5,876 nt of DNA from Candidatus Nomurabacteria bacterium (GTDB taxonomy: Bacteria; Patescibacteriota; Minisyncoccia; Phycocordibacterales; PALSA-1337): contig CALQZK010000031.1 in NCBI GenBank assembly GCA_943349555.1, forward strand, positions 1-5,876, read 5' to 3'. The translations under genes and the position numbers were made by a program. Under the pieces are notes generated by a model that worked only from the letters and a program-made list of their open reading frames with translations, was not told the origin of the DNA and did no database searches. How positions within the stretch are numbered: the first letter of the stretch is position 1; every line of letters starts with the position of its first letter. Positions 4,864-5,876 of the stretch are shown here, one piece after another.

Positions 4864-5876
4864 ATGTTAAAAATCCTATTCGTCGGCAGCGAGGCCACCC
4901 CCTTTGTTAAAGTTGGAGGGCTAGGATCGGTCATGTACTCCTTGCCCAAGGCTTTAAAGGCTCTTGGACATGATGCGAGGGTTATGATTCCTCGTTATCT
5001 CTCGATTGACGACTCTGCTTTTCAATTGAAAATGGAACAGAAGGATATCAAAGTTCCAACAGGGAATGACAAAGAAGGACCGGAATTTCTAATCTGCAAT
5101 GTAAAAAAATGCGAACCAGGAGAAGTTGGCAGTGCAGTCCCAGCCTATTTCCTGGAAAATCAGGAATACTATGAACAACGCGCGAATGTTTATGGTTATG
5201 CAGATGATACCACTCGATGGGCTTTGCTTTGTCGAGGTGTTTTAGAATTCCTGCGGAAATCAGCATGGGTTCCAGATGTCATAGTCTCTCTGGATTGGCA
5301 GGCTGGCCTTGTTCCAAATTATCTGAAGACCGTCTATGCTGACGACCCCGTCCTTTCAAAAATTTCCAGCGTATTTTCCATCCACAATCTATATTTCCAA
5401 GGAATTTTCGATCATCACTTCGTATCAGAAATGGATTTTGATGATGGTCACTCCGCAGTTCCTGGATTCAATAACCCTCGCCTGGAAAAACTAAATTTCA
5501 TGAGAAGGGGAATTATGTACGCGGACTCTGTCAATACTGTCTCGCCAAATTATGCTCGTGAAATTATGACCAAGGATTATGGAGAACTTCTAGACGACCT
5601 CCTACGTGAGCGCCGAGCTGTCCTGACCGGAATTTTGAACGGCATTGATTACGAACAGACAAATCCCAAGACTAATCCCAATGTCACTTTCCCTTACGAT
5701 GCTTCGACCATCGAATTGCGAGCGAAGAATAAGGCGACCCTCCAGGAAAGATTTAGCCTGCCAGTTGATAAGGATAAATTTGTCATTTCCACTGTTGGAA
5801 GATTGAGCAAACAGAAAGGTCTCGATCTTCTTTTTAATATCATCGATCTTCTCCTGGTGGAATTGCCGATGCAGCT
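4864..5876 (+). CDS. glgA: Glycogen/starch synthase (GT5), 3'-truncated by window edge
   Basis: Transfers glucose from ADP-glucose (or UDP-glucose) to the non-reducing end of an alpha-1,4-glucan. 337 codons are visible and the frame stays open to the window end; the family is usually about 470-530 residues, so much of the C-terminal Rossmann domain, including its catalytic Glu region, is outside. Visible in the N-terminal domain: LFVGSEATPFVKVGGLGSV (5-23) with the nucleotide-sugar-binding KVGG (Lys16; KTGG in E. coli), YGYADDTTRWALL (110-122), LDWQAGLVP (143-151; HDWH in E. coli), SIHNLYFQGIF (172-182), NTVSPNYAREI (224-234) and ILNGIDY (257-263). The C-terminal domain begins with VGRLSKQKGLDLL (311-323), where Arg313 and Lys318 correspond to the E. 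coli Arg300/Lys305 pair. The ATG at 4864 gives the standard N-terminus; no Shine-Dalgarno precedes it. It is 23 bases after the phosphorylase fusion, its metabolic counterpart. The donor sugar nucleotide cannot be told from the visible part; no glgC or glgB is in the window. Confidence 0.94.
   Translation, partial: MLKILFVGSEATPFVKVGGLGSVMYSLPKALKALGHDARVMIPRYLSIDDSAFQLKMEQKDIKVPTGNDKEGPEFLICNVKKCEPGEVGSAVPAYFLENQEYYEQRANVYGYADDTTRWALLCRGVLEFLRKSAWVPDVIVSLDWQAGLVPNYLKTVYADDPVLSKISSVFSIHNLYFQGIFDHHFVSEMDFDDGHSAVPGFNNPRLEKLNFMRRGIMYADSVNTVSPNYAREIMTKDYGELLDDLLRERRAVLTGILNGIDYEQTNPKTNPNVTFPYDASTIELRAKNKATLQERFSLPVDKDKFVISTVGRLSKQKGLDLLFNIIDLLLVELPMQ

Noticed and set aside
783..5876. UGA recoding (code 25) as in Gracilibacteria
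   Set aside because: No in-frame TGA is found in any gene and no gene needs one; the four visible stops are TAG or TAA, too few to argue from.

Overview
The window most likely comes from a small-genome bacterium of the Patescibacteria (CPR), probably a parcubacterium-like lineage. This is inferred from overall character, not from a database match: a bacterial L19 with a Lys/Arg-rich C-terminal extension, tightly packed genes, an RluA-family gene rather than trmD/rimM beside rplS, few Shine-Dalgarno signals, and a storage-glucan module of divergent short enzymes. No in-frame TGA interrupts any of the genes and Trp is encoded by TGG, so nothing points to the UGA-recoded Gracilibacteria/SR1 code. 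All evident genes lie on the + strand.

Layout. Positions 1-1220 hold translation genes: the 3' part of an RluA-family pseudouridine synthase (cut by the window start), then rplS. A consensus TATAAT follows directly on the rplS stop, then come tRNA-Leu(GAG) and tRNA-His(GTG), separated by a short AT-rich hairpin. A 97-base gap holds a 7-base tandem repeat and an extended -10 element. Positions 1522-5876 hold carbohydrate genes: a membrane-anchored or secreted NodB/CE4-type deacetylase homologue with an altered metal site, a 728-residue protein joining a phosphomannomutase-like HAD domain to an alpha-glucan phosphorylase (GT35) domain, and the first 337 codons of a GT5 glycogen/starch synthase (cut by the window end).

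How the genes fit together. The synthase extends an alpha-1,4-glucan and the phosphorylase releases glucose 1-phosphate from it. The HAD domain resembles eukaryotic-type phosphomannomutases, some of which also interconvert glucose 1-phosphate and glucose 6-phosphate, so the fusion could hand the phosphorylase product directly to a mutase (or phosphatase) active site. This HAD-phosphorylase fusion is the most unusual item in the window. The second notable pattern is that none of the four visible start codons has a recognisable Shine-Dalgarno sequence, and two of them (deacetylase and glgA) lie 6-9 bases after an extended -10 element, as expected of leaderless or nearly leaderless mRNAs.
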